From Dipteris shenzhenensis (taxonomy: Eukaryota > Polypodiophyta > Polypodiopsida > Gleicheniales), in NCBI GenBank assembly GCA_047967505.1, contig CM106540.1: DNA of 64,000 bases; one strand, given 5' to 3'. A program made the position numbers and the translations under genes. Below the pieces are notes generated by a model. The model ran no database searches. It was not told the origin of the DNA and saw nothing but the letters and a program-made list of their open reading frames with translations. Below are positions 1-11,974 of the stretch, piece by piece (the first letter of the stretch is position 1; each line of letters opens with the position of its first letter).

Positions 1-1660
1 GAAGATCCTCCAACTTGGATCAAGGATAAGAATAAAGACTGTGAATGATGACTTGAGCTGGGATTTGACACAAAATTGCATAATGGCTTTAGTAGAGAAA
101 GAAAACCATGACACTTGCACAATCATACTTGCAGCTCTATAGTAAGTATATCTTTCAAGGTCAATTGTGTTTATGTCTTTGTAGCAGCCACTTTTTCATA
201 GGCTAAGTGAAGTGGTTTTTTGTAGTTTTTTAAAGAGTCAGATCCACCAGAGCCTTCAACACACTGTATATATAGTCAATCCAGCTATCTCATTCAAGTT
301 GAAGGATAACAAGACATCAACCAAAAGCATTTCCAAGTGGTTTAGTTTTTGCAATTTCGATGTGGTTGATATGCTTCTCCGCCCATATTGTTCAAAGTAT
401 GTTCCCTGACCTTTTCCACTAATACCCTCTATTGATAAAATCCTGATATGTTCAAATTGTATTTACACCTTCTTGGTCTAATCCCCTCATATTTGTTATT
501 TTTCTTGCAACAATCACTGGAGTTTGGTGCATATAGACATACAACAAAAGTTATGCTATACCTTCAACTCCTTAAAAGGCACCCACCAGGATTTAGAATT
601 ATAAGTCAGTATTCCACACGATTTCCATATTTTCTCTTGAAAAGTCAGCCATATCGCTTTTACATGCAGAAGTATGGAATTTATATTTTGTTACCCAATT
701 TAATTTAACAGTATGCATTCCCTTAACCTTCATTCCCATTGCAGCTGCTTCAAAAGAATAATGGATGCACTAGACCTCCATGATCCAAATTTAAAGATGT
801 TAGATTTAAGTCAACCAATGCAATTGCAGGTACAATAATCATAGTCACTTATTTGTATCTCTCTCTTATTTTGGCACTCTTCATAGTCCAATATACATCT
901 TAGCATTCTATTTTTTAAAAACAAACACCACAATAGGAGGATCCTTTCTCTTGTGGATGGAGGACTCTAATAAGTGCAAAATTTATGATTACATACTTTT
1001 TAGAGATACAGCCTGAATTTGAAAGCACTTTTATTGCATACTATTTAAGAAGTTCTAAATTCAATGCATTGGTACAAAAAAGATTGGAAAAACTATTTGT
1101 TTTTATAGCAGATGAAAGAGGATAGTTTTGGCTCTGTATATGTAAATAGCTTTAGAGCAAAGACAAATTTGAAGATGTTAGAGGTCTCTTCCCCTTGTCT
1201 AGTACCAGACCAAACATTCCATATAAGAGAGGACTCAAAAGGCCTTGAAGATCCCTGGGTTGAACAAGAGCTTGAGGAGGCCAATAAAAATGTCTATGTC
1301 ACTAGCAATCTAGAAGATATTCTAGAAGGTGTTGGTGTTGATGAGCTACTCGAACAATTCTCAAAGAATGTGGAAGGAGAAGCCACAATTGATCCTTTCT
1401 AGGCAGAGCTACCAAAAAATCCCGAGCCCATGCATGAGGAGGAAGGGACATCAAAGGAACATGAGGAGGCAGTACCATTGCAACAGGCCACGATCTCAAG
1501 CCCATGGAGGATGTACAGCAGCAGGATGCACAACAACAGCCACCTGACCAACATGTGGAAGAAGCTAAAGAAAAATCTTCTCAGAAGGAGTCTCCACTGC
1601 ACAAAAGTTAAGAGAAAGATTCTGATCAACAATAGAAAAACACACGATATGTGCAATCAT
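1..1660 (+). pseudogene. 3' part of an unrecognised multi-exon gene, partly decayed
   Basis: Four exons can be joined in phase: <1-141, 226-396, 745-829 and 1112-1402. Every junction has a GT donor (GTAAGT, GTATGT, GTACAA) and an AG acceptor, and the phases match (2, 2, 0). The joined product begins within ILQLGSRIRIK, passes VVDMLLRPYCSN and LDLHDPNLKMLDLSQ, and ends in an acidic tail with GVGVDELLEQF. I do not recognise the family. The last exon meets TAG at 1400-1402. The frame then stays open for about 30 more codons of the same Glu/Gln-rich character, and a neighbouring frame carries a Gln-rich stretch to about 1,600. The TAG therefore looks like a decayed CAG followed by a frameshift. 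The gene starts left of the window. A retroelement begins just downstream and may have cut off its 3' end. Exon structure is fairly secure; function is unknown. Confidence 0.5.
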
Positions 1661-1739
1661 TTTGTATTAATACATCAAATGTCAACTTTATTTTTTTGAT
1701 TGCAAGTAATACCTGGAGTCAATAGCTTTAAATTATCTG

Positions 1740-2035
1740 AAAACCATTTTTGTAAAGAAAAAACTCCAGACGACATACTCAAGTACCTTCGGAATATGAA
1801 GCAAAAGCAACTCTTAGTTGAAGACTATGCTCAAATGTTTAGAAATCTGAATAGAAGACTGAATCCAATTAACAACCCATTGATGAGCAGTTGGGAGATT
1901 ATTTTTGTAAAGGACTAAAAAGGAGTTGCAGACAGCAGTAGCTAGCAGAGACCAGCTTGGAGGAGCAAATGGCTTCAACAACATGAAGGAAGCACTTGCA
2001 ATGATCCATGCATTGCACAAGGCATTATTTATTGG
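1740..2035 (+). pseudogene. Ty3 gag remnant
   Basis: The frame at 1700-1918 contains LLVEDYAQMFRNLNRRL and LMSSWE. This matches the pattern of plant retrotransposon Gag domains (VEEYxxxFxxLxR). It continues after a frameshift as GLKKELQTAVASRD, another typical Gag stretch. The remnant then runs straight into RNase H sequence, so protease and reverse transcriptase have been deleted. It cannot encode a working Gag. The first residues, 1700-1780, may instead belong to the interrupted gene upstream. Confidence 0.55.
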
Positions 2036-2400
2036 GAAATAGAGTGAATTTTCATGTAGACCATCAAGCTCTCATTTACTTGGTGAATAAATAACAATTA
2101 AGAGGAAGATTGGCTAGATGGATGCTGTTGTTGCAAGAGTTTGACTGTAGCATTGTGCATGGGATTGGAAAGCAACATGCCATTGCTGATTACTTGAGGA
2201 GGCTGCAATCAAGGGAAGCTCCAACAGGTATACTAGATGACCTTCCTGATGCAAGCATTTTTATGGTAAGAATTAAAGAACCACCAAATTGGTATGATAA
2301 AATGCTGTTCTTTCTTACTGATGGTTTGATCCTTGAAACATTAACTAGGGATCCAGAGAAAGAAACTTGTTTTACGCAGCACACCTTTCCTAGTAATTGA
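2036..2400 (+). pseudogene. Ty3 RNase H C-terminal remnant
   Basis: The frame at 2042-2095 reads NFHVDHQALIYLVNK. The next ORF (2110-2400) gives GRLARWMLLLQEFDCSIVHG and ADYLRRL, which are the end of RNase H and the connection to integrase in Ty3 elements. One TAA (about 2090) and small shifts interrupt it. It lies directly upstream of the integrase on the same strand. Confidence 0.7.
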
Positions 2401-2433
2401 TGGTGTTTTGTATAGAAGAGGAATTGACGAGGT

Positions 2434-3580
2434 GATCAGAAGATGTGTACAAGATCATGAGTAGAAGGCTGTCCTAGCTGAAGCCCATGGAGGACCAGTA
2501 GAAGGACACTTCTCTAGAGATATTACAGGTAAAAAGATTTTGCAATCTGGTTTGTGGTGGCCTACAATTTTAAAAGATGCTCATAATTGGGCCAAAGCAT
2601 GTTTGCTATGTCAGAGAGATGATAGGCCACTTAACATTGATAGGATTCCCCAACAACCAATTCTCCCCTTGGGACCTTTTCAAAAATGGGGACTAGATTT
2701 TACTCGACCCATCAAACCTCTAGCAAAGTTTTCAGATAATAATTATATTTTGGGTGCCAGTGACTATTGTACAAAATGGGTTGAAGCTGTGGCACTCAAA
2801 ACATGCAAGGCTAGGACTATGGCACATTTCCTTTATCACAACATTGTCACTAGATTTGGTGTTCCTATTGAAATAGTGTCTAACAGAGGGACCCATTTCA
2901 TCAACAAAACAATTAGGAAGATGACTAAAATGCACATGATGTTGCATAAAAAGTCTACAGCCTATTACCCACAAGGCAATGGGTAGGCTAAGAGCTCCAA
3001 CAAACTGATGGAAAAAGTGTATAGAAGAACAATAGCCAATCACCAAGAGGATTGGGATCAACACTTGGATTCAGTGCTATGGGCACTTAGAACAACACAC
3101 AAGGTTCCAACTGGATTAACACCTTTCAAATTGGTGTATGGCTGTGAGGTAGTAGTGCATATGGAATTTCTTGTAGGTAGCTTGAGAGTGGCAATAGATA
3201 ATAGACTACCCCCAGAAGATTCCATCAATGCCAACTTAGAACAACTTCTACAATTGGATGAGGATAGGCTCACAAGCTCACATACTACTAATATTATTTA
3301 GAAAAGGAGGGCAGCATGGACTAATAGAAACATAAAGTTCAAGTTGTTCAAGAAGGGTGATTTAGTGTTGATGTTCAACACAAAGTTGGAAAAAATGCCA
3401 GGGAAGCTTAAGCTGAGACATGATGGCCCATTCAAGGTAGTTGAGGCTTTTGATCAAGGCACCTTCCAATTGGCTGACCTTCATGGCAATGCATTTGACA
3501 GGCTAGTGAATGGTTTCAGGCCAAAACCTTATATTGGGTCTGACCCCACTCAATCAAAGATAAATACAATCTCTCTGTAG
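2434..3580 (+). pseudogene. Ty3 integrase, decayed
   Basis: Reading through several stops gives the zinc-binding end of integrase (CLLCQRDD), the start of the catalytic core (WGLDFT), then SNRGTHF, YYPQGNG-stop-AKSSNK and WALRTTHKVPTG. The C-terminal part carries the KKGDLVLMFN and GPFKVV motifs. In active enzymes of the family the core is D-D-E. Here the second Asp appears as Asn (SNRG) and the Glu as Lys (AKSSNK), both explained by G-to-A changes. The TAG at 2983-2985 stands exactly at the conserved NGQ glutamine. The TAG at 3299-3301 also stands at a CAG-compatible position. The enzyme is dead. Copy 2 at 47,034-47,709 is the closest relative in this window. Confidence 0.85.
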
Positions 3581-4826
3581 CTCTCTACTGACATCAATCA
3601 AGATGATGTTTGTGTTTCAGCTATTCAGGTTGAAGGATTTTGTACAATAGACTCTAACAGAAGTTCGACTCTACTACTACAGACGACCTTACTCTAGCCA
3701 CTAAAATATCAGGGCTCAAGCAACATACAATTTTGCTTCAGCAAAAACAACAAAGAATGGCTCCAAAGAATACAACCAACAACCACTTCTGTGGGTTGCA
3801 ACTTATTTCCACAAATTACAATGATACTATATCAAGTCACCAGGTTTTACACAAGGTGGCAGTGCATACACAATCTCCACTATAGTTCCTAAAGGCAAGC
3901 TCAATGCCAAAAGCTGAGCTTCAAAGCACAACCCACAGAAAAAAAGATATAATTGAAGTGCGATGCCAGTCCGACAAACACAAAAGAAATGAGTTGTCTC
4001 ATCTCCAACGAAACTTAGTTATGCTCTAAACCATACAAATCCAATCACATAAGTGGTGAAGGTACACGAGAGTTAGCAGACATGGCGATCCAACAATGAA
4101 GGGTCCGACTCCAATCCAACTACTACGATGCCCACACGACTGAGAACTCCAAGTACGATTTGAGTCCGACGAGTGTGTTTGACTCTGACTCCAATCTGAA
4201 GGGTGTGCATGAGTGGACAAACGACTTCGACTCCAATCCACCCGACACGTGTGACATTAATCCTACCATCTGACCTAACTCTCAATGATTCTTTTCAAGT
4301 TTTCTCTGACAACATAGTCCGACGTGTCCAATTCTAATCTGCTTCAGGCAAAAGAAAAGACTGTGCATCCGATTCGACCACTAATTTGGCATTTGACCCA
4401 GCTCAATGTTCAAACAAGACTCAGACAGCACCCTAACTCTCCACCATGCAATCTATGCCATGCATACTAGATTCTCCGTACCGACTGCATTGCCCAAACG
4501 TACGAGCTATTAACCCGAGTCCTATCGACAAGACTTTCCCATCCTTGCCAACCCCTACCTGACGAACTCCATCATTGAGTATAACACTTGTGATGCCAAA
4601 CACAAGATCAACACTAGTCCCTCCCAATCACCAAAATGCACTACCAGTTCCCTGCATGCCGAACTGACTGACTGTCAATCGCCATGACACATCGACACAA
4701 GCTTCTCCCACATGACTGATCTACAAATGGCACCCAAGAGAAGCCATGCTCACACTTCCCAACGCCTTAGAACAACCAGAGCCAACCCTTGAGCTCTAAA
4801 GTGATATAGCACTACTCGATGCAGAC
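3581..4826 (+). other. Ty3 internal region between pol and extra ORF, no intact gene
   Basis: After TAG at 3578-3580 the frame continues briefly with similar character. Copy 2 has CTGCAG at the equivalent place where this copy has CTGTAG. The rest (3,700-4,800) is rich in TCCGACT-like words, as is 48,100-48,440 in copy 2. It holds only short chance ORFs on both strands. I see no promoter, RNA gene or LTR in it. Confidence 0.5.
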
Positions 4827-6140
4827 ATGGGTCGCAAGAAGTCTCTCACCCCTGCTCACAAAATCCCAGCCGAGGAAAAGGCTATACTCATAGTAGTGGA
4901 CCCAGAGGAGACTAAATCAGAGGGAGAACCCTCTGCTAAAGAAGAAGATGTTCTTTGTGAACTTCAAGGTATCGTTGGATCTCTCCAAACATTAGAAGTG
5001 GCTAAAGAAAATCTATTTATTACAGTATGCGAGCTTACTTTGGATGTCATGGAAGGCACCCCAAGACGCACTCGCACAATATGAGAGCTTCCAAAGAAGC
5101 GGAGGTATGCTTGCAAAGAATGTAATGGTTTCCCCTGAAATTATAGCATAGGTCTTTCAGCTACCCATTATCAAACGAGGAGGTTGTGTATAAGAAGGAT
5201 GTCCATTCGGACATGTAGAAAGAATTCGGGCCACCAGAGACACAAAAAATTTATTTTTTTATCAATAATGTTCAAGATTTGAAAAGGTGACAGCAGCTTG
5301 TTTGGTATTTGGAGAGAATGCAGTTGCTAGTAAAGACAAATACTATGAATAGGGATTCTTATGCAATGTAGAGTACAGTCGAGAAGGGGACAAAGATATC
5401 ATGGGCACATTTGCTCCACTCATGACTTGAGCGAGATAGTCACAAAGGATTTGAGCACTTCAAATGTTCATTCCAAGATAGCACCATTTATTGCTGCCTT
5501 ATTTGAATTTGCCAGCCAGATCGGTACGAGGAACCCAAAGCTAATCGTTTAGTACCGAGAGGAGCGCACCAAAGCAATGCAAGATAGCCAACATGAGGAA
5601 GAAAAGACAAAGCAAGCCACGCTTCAAGCTTTGGAAGATGCTCAGTTTTCCAAAGATGAAGCCACTATGACTGTGTATGGCCAATATTTGGCAGAACTCC
5701 TATGGGATACACCCTTTGCAGGAGAAGAGCTGTTAGCTAGCCCGCAGGGCCTAAATCTGCCAAGAAAATTAAATTCAATCCTCAGGCAAAATTCATACTT
5801 CCAAAGATAGAGACCTGGAAAAAACCAGAGGAGGACATTGCCAATCGATGGCTCACATCCCCCTAGAAGCCCCTTCGAGGCCTTTTCCCCTATCCACAAA
5901 TTGACAGACTTGCAGCAATCCCCAACACAAGATGTGACCAGTCTGCCACAACAACACGAATAGTCTCTAGCATGGAGGCAGAACATGCCCTCATAGTCTT
6001 GCAAAACTATTTTGATAAGTAGAGAAAGGTACAGATGCTGAAGAAGTTTGATGACACTCAGTCGGAACTAGAGGCAATTAAGAAAGAATATGCCCAATAC
6101 AGAGAAGTGCAGGACAAGCAAATCTCAAAGCTCACTTCTA
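4827..6140 (+). pseudogene. Ty3 extra ORF downstream of pol, 5' two-thirds, decayed
   Basis: The ORF starts at ATG 4827 (MGRKKSLTPAHKIPAEEK) and runs 85 codons to TGA. Further coding-like blocks follow: 5361-5552 (DLSEIVTKDLSTSNVHSK), 5577-5810 (RTKAMQDSQHEEEKTKQATL) and about 6,010-6,140 (a coiled-coil-like Glu/Lys/Gln-rich stretch with KKEYAQYREVQDKQ). The block after 5552 is separated by TAG at a CAG-compatible site. The last block aligns with EKEYAKLR near 48,750 in copy 2. The product is unknown; composition suggests a charged, partly helical protein. The ORF continues on the far side of the nested insertion at about 20,690-21,000. Confidence 0.5.
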
Positions 6141-6161
6141 AATTCTCACGATCTGGATGTC

Positions 6162-6166
6162 CTTTT
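6162..6166. repeat. Left target-site duplication of copia 1 (CTTTT)
   Basis: CTTTT lies directly before the left LTR and is repeated directly after the right LTR at 11,970-11,974. A 5-bp duplication is normal for copia integrase. Confidence 0.9.
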
Positions 6167-6337
6167 TGAGAGTGCTCTCAACGGAAGCAAGAATGGAAGA
6201 AGGAGAGAGAGAGACAGAGAGCCACACAAGTTTTGGTAGGTGCAGAACCACCCTAATCTTTTTTTTCATTCATTTATATATGTGTTTGAGTATTGTACAT
6301 AACTGGGGTTAAGGCACAGTGACCTTTAACCCCCACA
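6167..6337 (-). repeat. copia 1 3' LTR
   Basis: 171 bp, TGAGAGTGCTCTCAACGG to CCCCCACA on the plus strand. It is identical to the right LTR except in the T-rich run near 6,250, where the right copy has one C. Confidence 0.95.
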
Positions 6338-6350
6338 ACCTCCCACTTAA
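6338..6350 (-). promoter_or_regulatory. copia 1 polypurine tract
   Basis: On the minus strand TTAAGTGGGAGGT directly abuts the 3' LTR. This is the usual copia plus-strand primer site. Confidence 0.8.
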
Positions 6351-6390
6351 AGGACAATGTGCCTTTAAGGGAGAACAACTAGTGAGCATA

Positions 6391-8497
6391 CTATCCAATG
6401 CCCATCAATACACGACAATACTCAAACCGCTGACTAGGTAGACTCTTCGTCAGCATATCTGCAGGGTTATCATCTGTATGAACCTTGACAAGCTCTATGC
6501 GCTTGTCCTCAAGTACCTCCCTGATTAAATGATACCTGACCTCAATGTGTTTGGTCTTTGCATGAAAGACTGGATTCCATGCTAGCTGAATAGCACTCAT
6601 GGAATCACTATGCAATGTCGGTACACCTGTATGAATCCCCAAATCTCCCACTAGCCGATCAAGCCATATAGCCTCCTTGCAACCCTCTGTGGCTGCAACA
6701 TACTCAGCCTCTGTGGTAGACAAAGCCACGCACTTCTGTGCACGAGACATCCACGACACTGCACCACCTGCAAAGGTGAAAACATAACCAGAAGTGGATC
6801 TCCTACTATCCACATGCCCTGCATAGTCTGAATCTGTGTACCCAAGTACACGCATGTCTCCTTTACCAAAGCAAATGCACATCTCCTTGGTACCCTTCAT
6901 GTACCTCATGATGCACTTAACTGCCTCCCAATGCCTCTTTCCTGGAGTAGCCATATAGCGGCTAACAACTCCCACTGCAAATGTAATGTCTGGTCTAGTA
7001 GCTATCATAGCATACATAAGACTCCCAACTGCTGATGTATAAGGAACCTTGGCCATCATGGCCTTTTCCTCATCTGATTTGGGACTATTTGTATGACTCA
7101 GTTTCACATATGGAGGCAATGGAGTACTCACTGCCTTCCCCCCCTCCATATTGAAACGCTGCAATACTTTTGTAACATACTCTTTTTGTGAAAGCCAAAG
7201 GAGTTTCCTACTCCGATCACGTGTGATGCGCATACCAAGAATATGACGTGCAAGTCCCAAATCCTTCATATCAAAGGCCTCATGCAACTTGGCCTTTAAT
7301 GCATCTAGCTCATAAGTATTCTTGCTAGCCAATAGCATATCATCCACATATAGTGCCAGGATTATTAGGCTACTATCCTTAGCCCTTTTAGTGTAGAGGC
7401 AGTGATCAATTTCACTCCTTCTAAAACCCTGGGACCGAATGAAAGCATCAAACTTCTGATACCATTCTCTAGGTGCTTGCTTAAGACCATAGAGACTCTT
7501 CTTCAGCTTGCAAACTAAATGCTCTTTGCCCTTTTCTTCAAAGCCTTCCGGCTGCACCATGTAGATGTCCTCATGCAAATCCCCATGCAAGAAAGCTGTC
7601 TTGACATCCATTTGCATAAGCTCCATATCCTCTACTGCCACTAGTCCAAGCATGCATCTAAGTGTGGTCATCTTCACAACCGGAGAGAATATCTCATCAA
7701 AGTCCACACCCTTCTCTTGCTTGAACCCTTTAGCAACCAAACGGGCCTTGTACCTAGGCACATCATCACCTGTGACCTTCATTTTGTAGACCCATTTACA
7801 TGGCAATGCTTTCTTTCCATGTGGCAAAGAAACCAAGTCCCAAGTCTTATTCTTCATAAGTGAACTCATCTCTGATTGCATAGCATACTCCCACTTGCGT
7901 TGATCCTCACGCATCATAGCCTCTTTGTAGCAAGAAGGCTCCCCGCAATCAGTAAGCATCACATAGTCTACCCCTGGAACAAACCTATCAGGCGGTCTAG
8001 ACACTCTAGATGATCTTCTCAATGGCATTTCAGCTTGTTGTCCCACTTGCATATCAGCCACATTTGGCTCATCATTTCCACCAATAGATGATCCATCATC
8101 TACCCTTGATTGTATACCTGTGGGAGTACTTGGTTGTACCATTTCTGGCACATTTGGTGCATGGACAGCTTGCTGTCTATCAACATATGCAGGTGAATTC
8201 ACATCCTGGAAAGTGATTCTCCTCATTTCCACATCCCTCATGGGTGCCTTATGCAGCTTCTTCTCATTGAAGACCACATCATGGCTGCGTATGATCTTCT
8301 TTGCTTCTGGATCCCAGAGACGATAGCCCATCTCTCCACTTTCACCATAACCTAGAAAGATGCATTTCCTAGACTTAGGATCTAGCTTCTTTCGAAGCTC
8401 TTTTGGCACATGTGCATATGCCTCACACCCAAATATACGCAAATGAGAGTAAGAGGGCTTCTTGCCACTCCATGCCTCTTCAGGAATACATCCAAAC
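6391..8497 (-). pseudogene. copia 1 pol: end of integrase, reverse transcriptase, RNase H
   Basis: The 683-codon frame (6391-8442), in phase up to the frameshift near 8,498, begins in the C-terminal integrase region (IFGCEAYAHVPKE, KSRKCIFLGY). It then gives the reverse transcriptase core: WVYKMK, ARLVAKGFKQ, DVKTAFLHGDL, SLYGLKQAPREW and the catalytic YVDD in LALYVDDMLLAS. RNase H follows (YTDSDYAGHVDSRRS, STTEAEY, HSDSMSA, ADMLTKSLP). All catalytic signatures are present and the frame ends with a normal stop at 6391. It is separated from the upstream integrase frame by a short indel after SPSKSLD. In an active copy it would copy the element's RNA to DNA inside virus-like particles. Confidence 0.9.
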
Positions 8498-9075
8498 TCT
8501 TACTAGGTGATCTATTGATCACATGCACTGCAGTCTTCATTGCCTCAGCCCAAAAACCACTAGAAAGACTTGCATTGGAAAGCATGCATTGCAACCTTTC
8601 TTGAATGGTACGGTTCATCTTTTCTGCAACTGGAATTTGCTCTGGAGTACGAGGGGATGTGAGCTCCCTCTTAATCCCACGTGTATCACAGAAATGCTGA
8701 AAGTCATATGAGAGATACTCTCCACCATTGTCAGTCCGTAGGCATTTAAGCATTCTACCTGACTGATTCTCAACCAAGGCCAGCCATTTCTGAAATACCT
8801 GGAATACATCACTCTTCCGAGCTATAGCATAAGCCCACACTTTCCTAGTTGCATCATCAATGAATGTCACATAGTATTCAGCCCCGCCTAATGACCGTGT
8901 AGGCATGGGACCACATACGTCTGAATGCACCAAATCAAGCATTTCAAACTCTTTCTTTCCCCTTCTTTTATGGGCTGATTTAGTCTGCTTCCCATAGAGA
9001 CAATGCTCACAAAATTCAAAATCAGAGAAACTCAAATGCGGTACATAACCCAAACGGCATAAGAGTTTCATTCCA
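8382..9075 (-). pseudogene. copia 1 integrase core
   Basis: The frame holds the zinc-binding end (FEFCEHCLYGK, completing an HHCC with HCRLGH upstream), the catalytic core with VHSDVCG, TDNGGEY and the PVAEKMNRT segment carrying the Glu, and the beginning of the C-terminal part. At its 5' edge a TAG (9075-9077, minus strand) separates it from the Gag-protease frame. At its 3' edge a frameshift near 8,498 moves it out of phase with reverse transcriptase. Both are single lesions in an otherwise continuous polyprotein. Confidence 0.9.
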
Positions 9076-9077
9076 TT

Positions 9078-10451
9078 CTAGCTCATGTGCCCCAACCTGC
9101 AATGCCACAAAGAAGTGCTTGGCTGCTCGGTTATTGCAACAACATGATCAAATACCCCTGATACATGTAAGGGATACAAAGTCCCACACTTGGCACCCCT
9201 GGCCAAAAGCATAGAGCCCTTTTGAATTTTCCAACTCTGAAAGCCAAAAGTGGTGTGAAAACCAGCATCATCTAGCTGACCCACTGAAATAAGACTCTTA
9301 GTCAGCTTAGGCACATGTCTCACATGTTTCAAAACAAATGCAGACCCATTTGCAAAAGAAAACTTTATGTCACCTGCTCCCACTATGTCACATGCATAGT
9401 CATTTCCAAGATGCACACAACCTGTCTTTCCACTATCATAAGTGGAGAACCATTCCCTATGGGGAGTAACATGGAATGAAGCACCAGAATCCAAAATCCA
9501 ATCCTGGGAATATGCATCATCTGAAGTGGTAAGCAACTCTGCAGATAAAGTAGACATGAAGAGAACATCATTGTCACTATCACGTGTGACTGCATTGATC
9601 TCCTCAATCTTCACTTTTCCTTTGTCCTCCCTTGGACTCTCTTCCTTTTGATTTGCACCCCAATTTGCATTCTTTTTCTTATCCTTTTGCTCTCTTTTCA
9701 GCTTGTAGCAATCCTTTTTCATATGGCCCTTCTTGCCACAATGGTAACACTCAATGTTCCGTGCCCTGGATTTGCTACGAGACTTCCCTCTTTCTTGGGA
9801 CTTCCCCCTGAACTGTGATCTACCCCTTTGCACATTTAAGGCTGCATCCTGCTTGTTGCCATCCATAGACTTCCGTCTAATCTCCTCGGCCAACAAGCTA
9901 CCCACAACATCATCAAATTTCAGTACTCCACCAGTTGCAGAGTTACTGACAGCTGTACGGAAGGTATCCCATGAGGATGGCAATGAACATAAGAGAAATA
10001 TTGCCTTAGTCTCCGCATCAAAATTCATTTTCTGAGCCTGAAGCTGGCTGAAAATAATATTGAATTCATTCAAGTGAGAAGCAATGGAGACCCCTTCCTT
10101 CATCTGCAGCTCAAACAACCTCTTCATGAGATAAACTTTATTAGAGGCAGTTTCCTTTTCATAAGTGGCACACAATTTCTTCCACAAATCTTCCGTAGTC
10201 TGCTCATTTACTACTGTGAAATAAACTGACTCTGCAAGATGAAGTCTAATAGTAGACTTTGCTAATGCATCCAACTCATTCCAATCATCCTCAGACATAT
10301 TTACAGGCTTAGCTTCAATCCCTGCCAAGGGTTTAATCTACTTCTTTTGAATAAGCACATCCCTTATCTGTTCTTTCCACAAAGAAAAATTTGTCCCATC
10401 AAACTTTTTAATGCTGAAAAACTCCTTTTCAGGCATGGAAGAGGATGCCAT
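9078..10451 (-). pseudogene. copia 1 Gag and protease
   Basis: The true start is probably ATG at 10451, which opens MASSSMPEKEFF and KFDGTNFSLWKEQ, a typical copia Gag beginning. TAG at 10338-10340 interrupts it after about 36 codons, at a CAG-compatible site. The rest (416 codons) includes LAESVYFTVVNEQTTEDLW, the Gag-type LMKRLFELQM, the zinc knuckle CYHCGKKGHMKKDC (CX2CX4HX4C) and the protease active site LDSGASFHVTP. It then meets HCRLGHMS, the start of integrase, and a second TAG. A fragment of the same region recurs at 50,060-50,310. Confidence 0.9.
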
Positions 10452-11784
10452 GATGCAAATAAAGCAAAATCCCAAATGCTAGTGCCTGCAAGAGAGAATC
10501 ACACCAAATACCAGGTGCACCCAAATGTGTATGCCACAATAGAGTGAAATATCACCAAAACTCAAAACTCAAAGCATCTGACTCATGTGCATATACTATG
10601 CATCCATATGAGCAAATCTGGCCCAAAAGAAAATGCCAATAAGTGCCAAATGACTCAAGCATAAACACTGTCCACTGGCATATGCATCAATAATGTCTCA
10701 TCCAAGAGAGCATAGCACTATCAGTGCATCACCTGCAATGTGTCAAAGTTGTCCCTCAGCTTAAAATAGCATCCCACAAGGCAATTTGGGCCTATCAGCG
10801 CATCCAACAAGGACCGCAATGCATCCAAATGGCCTATAAATCATCCACTGCAACCCAATGCACACCACGAATGAGCACACACTGCTCAAACTGCAACCAG
10901 AGTGATCTGCATAAGGTATGCTCAAGAAATCATAGTCCCACGGTAATGAGCGCTACTAAAAATAGAACCTGAGATGCCTCAAAACATGGGCGCCATTGCA
11001 TAATCGGACTTAGCAAGAGAATCTGCAAATATCTCTCTTCTGCCAGAACTCCAAAATCCCAACCGATGAGTGAGAAATGGGAGTCAACACTTATCCACTG
11101 CCATGTGGCATAAATCTAAGGTTTCAGAACCTTAGTATGAAAAATGCATAACAGAGAGACGAAATCGAATACACAGAGATCTATAACTCTGAAAATCCTC
11201 CACCGAATCGCGCAAGAACTGACAGGTAGGGGTTTTTGGGCGTCCGGAACGCAATGGGACAGACGGTTTTGGAAACCGTGGTCTCAATCACTGGGTCCAA
11301 CACATGGACTGAAAAACGTTTTTGGAAACAGAGCTATCTGTAAACTCCACCGGAGTGCGAATGATGAGCAACATAGAAGTTTTAGGACCTCCTGAGTCCA
11401 CCGGAACTGACAGATCTGCAAATGGTTACTCCGAACTTGAGTTCCAACACCCTGGCAAAAAACGCAGGAATTGACACAGTGAGTCAGAAATCCACTGAAA
11501 TGATCTCAGATTCAAGAATGAAGGTGTTTCCAAGCTCCTGAAGTAATGTGGACACCAAAAGCAAGCAATAGTTGCCTCCACAAGTCAATACGGAGTCTCT
11601 GTCATCGAACGGAACAGGGAAAAGCTCAAAAACGACTTTTTCTTTGAAAGCTCTTAACAGGCTCTCAAAACCACTTCGTAAAGCCAAAGTAAAGTCACCC
11701 ACAAAGCTTCCCACAAAGCTTCTCCTTCCTCCCACAGAGCTGCTGAGCTTCAAGCATTCACGCACGCTCAGCTAGATCACCCGG

Positions 11785-11796
11785 GCTCTGATACCA
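11785..11796 (-). promoter_or_regulatory. copia 1 primer-binding site
   Basis: On the minus strand TGGTATCAGAGC, two bases inside the 5' LTR, is complementary to the 3' end of plant initiator tRNA-Met. The region from here to the gag ATG (10,452-11,784) is untranslated leader with no clear gene. Confidence 0.9.
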
Positions 11797-11798
11797 GT

Positions 11799-11969
11799 TG
11801 AGAGTGCTCTCAACGGAAGCAAGAATGGAAGAAGGAGAGAGAGAGACAGAGAGCCACACAAGTTTTGGTAGGTGCAGAACCACCCTAATCTTCTTTTTCA
11901 TTCATTTATATATGTGTTTGAGTATTGTACATAACTGGGGTTAAGGCACAGTGACCTTTAACCCCCACA
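11799..11969 (-). repeat. copia 1 5' LTR
   Basis: 171 bp with one mismatch to the 3' LTR. Next to it is the CTTTT duplication at 11,970-11,974. It should contain the element's promoter. TATATAT near 11,909 is the only TATA-like run seen. Confidence 0.95.
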
Positions 11970-11974
11970 CTTTT

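Larger units (their letters stand above)
6167..11969 (-). mobile_element. Full-length Ty1/copia retrotransposon (copia 1), recent insertion
   Basis: It is 5,803 bp long with 171-bp LTRs that start TG and end CA, 5-bp target duplications, a primer-binding site, a polypurine tract and one gag-pol reading frame on the minus strand. The domain order Gag, protease, integrase, reverse transcriptase, RNase H is that of copia elements. I see one mismatch between the LTRs, so the insertion is recent. Even so, gag-pol carries two in-frame TAG codons and one frameshift, so this copy is probably not autonomous. It sits within the ParB-like gene of the surrounding transposon-like unit. Confidence 0.95.
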
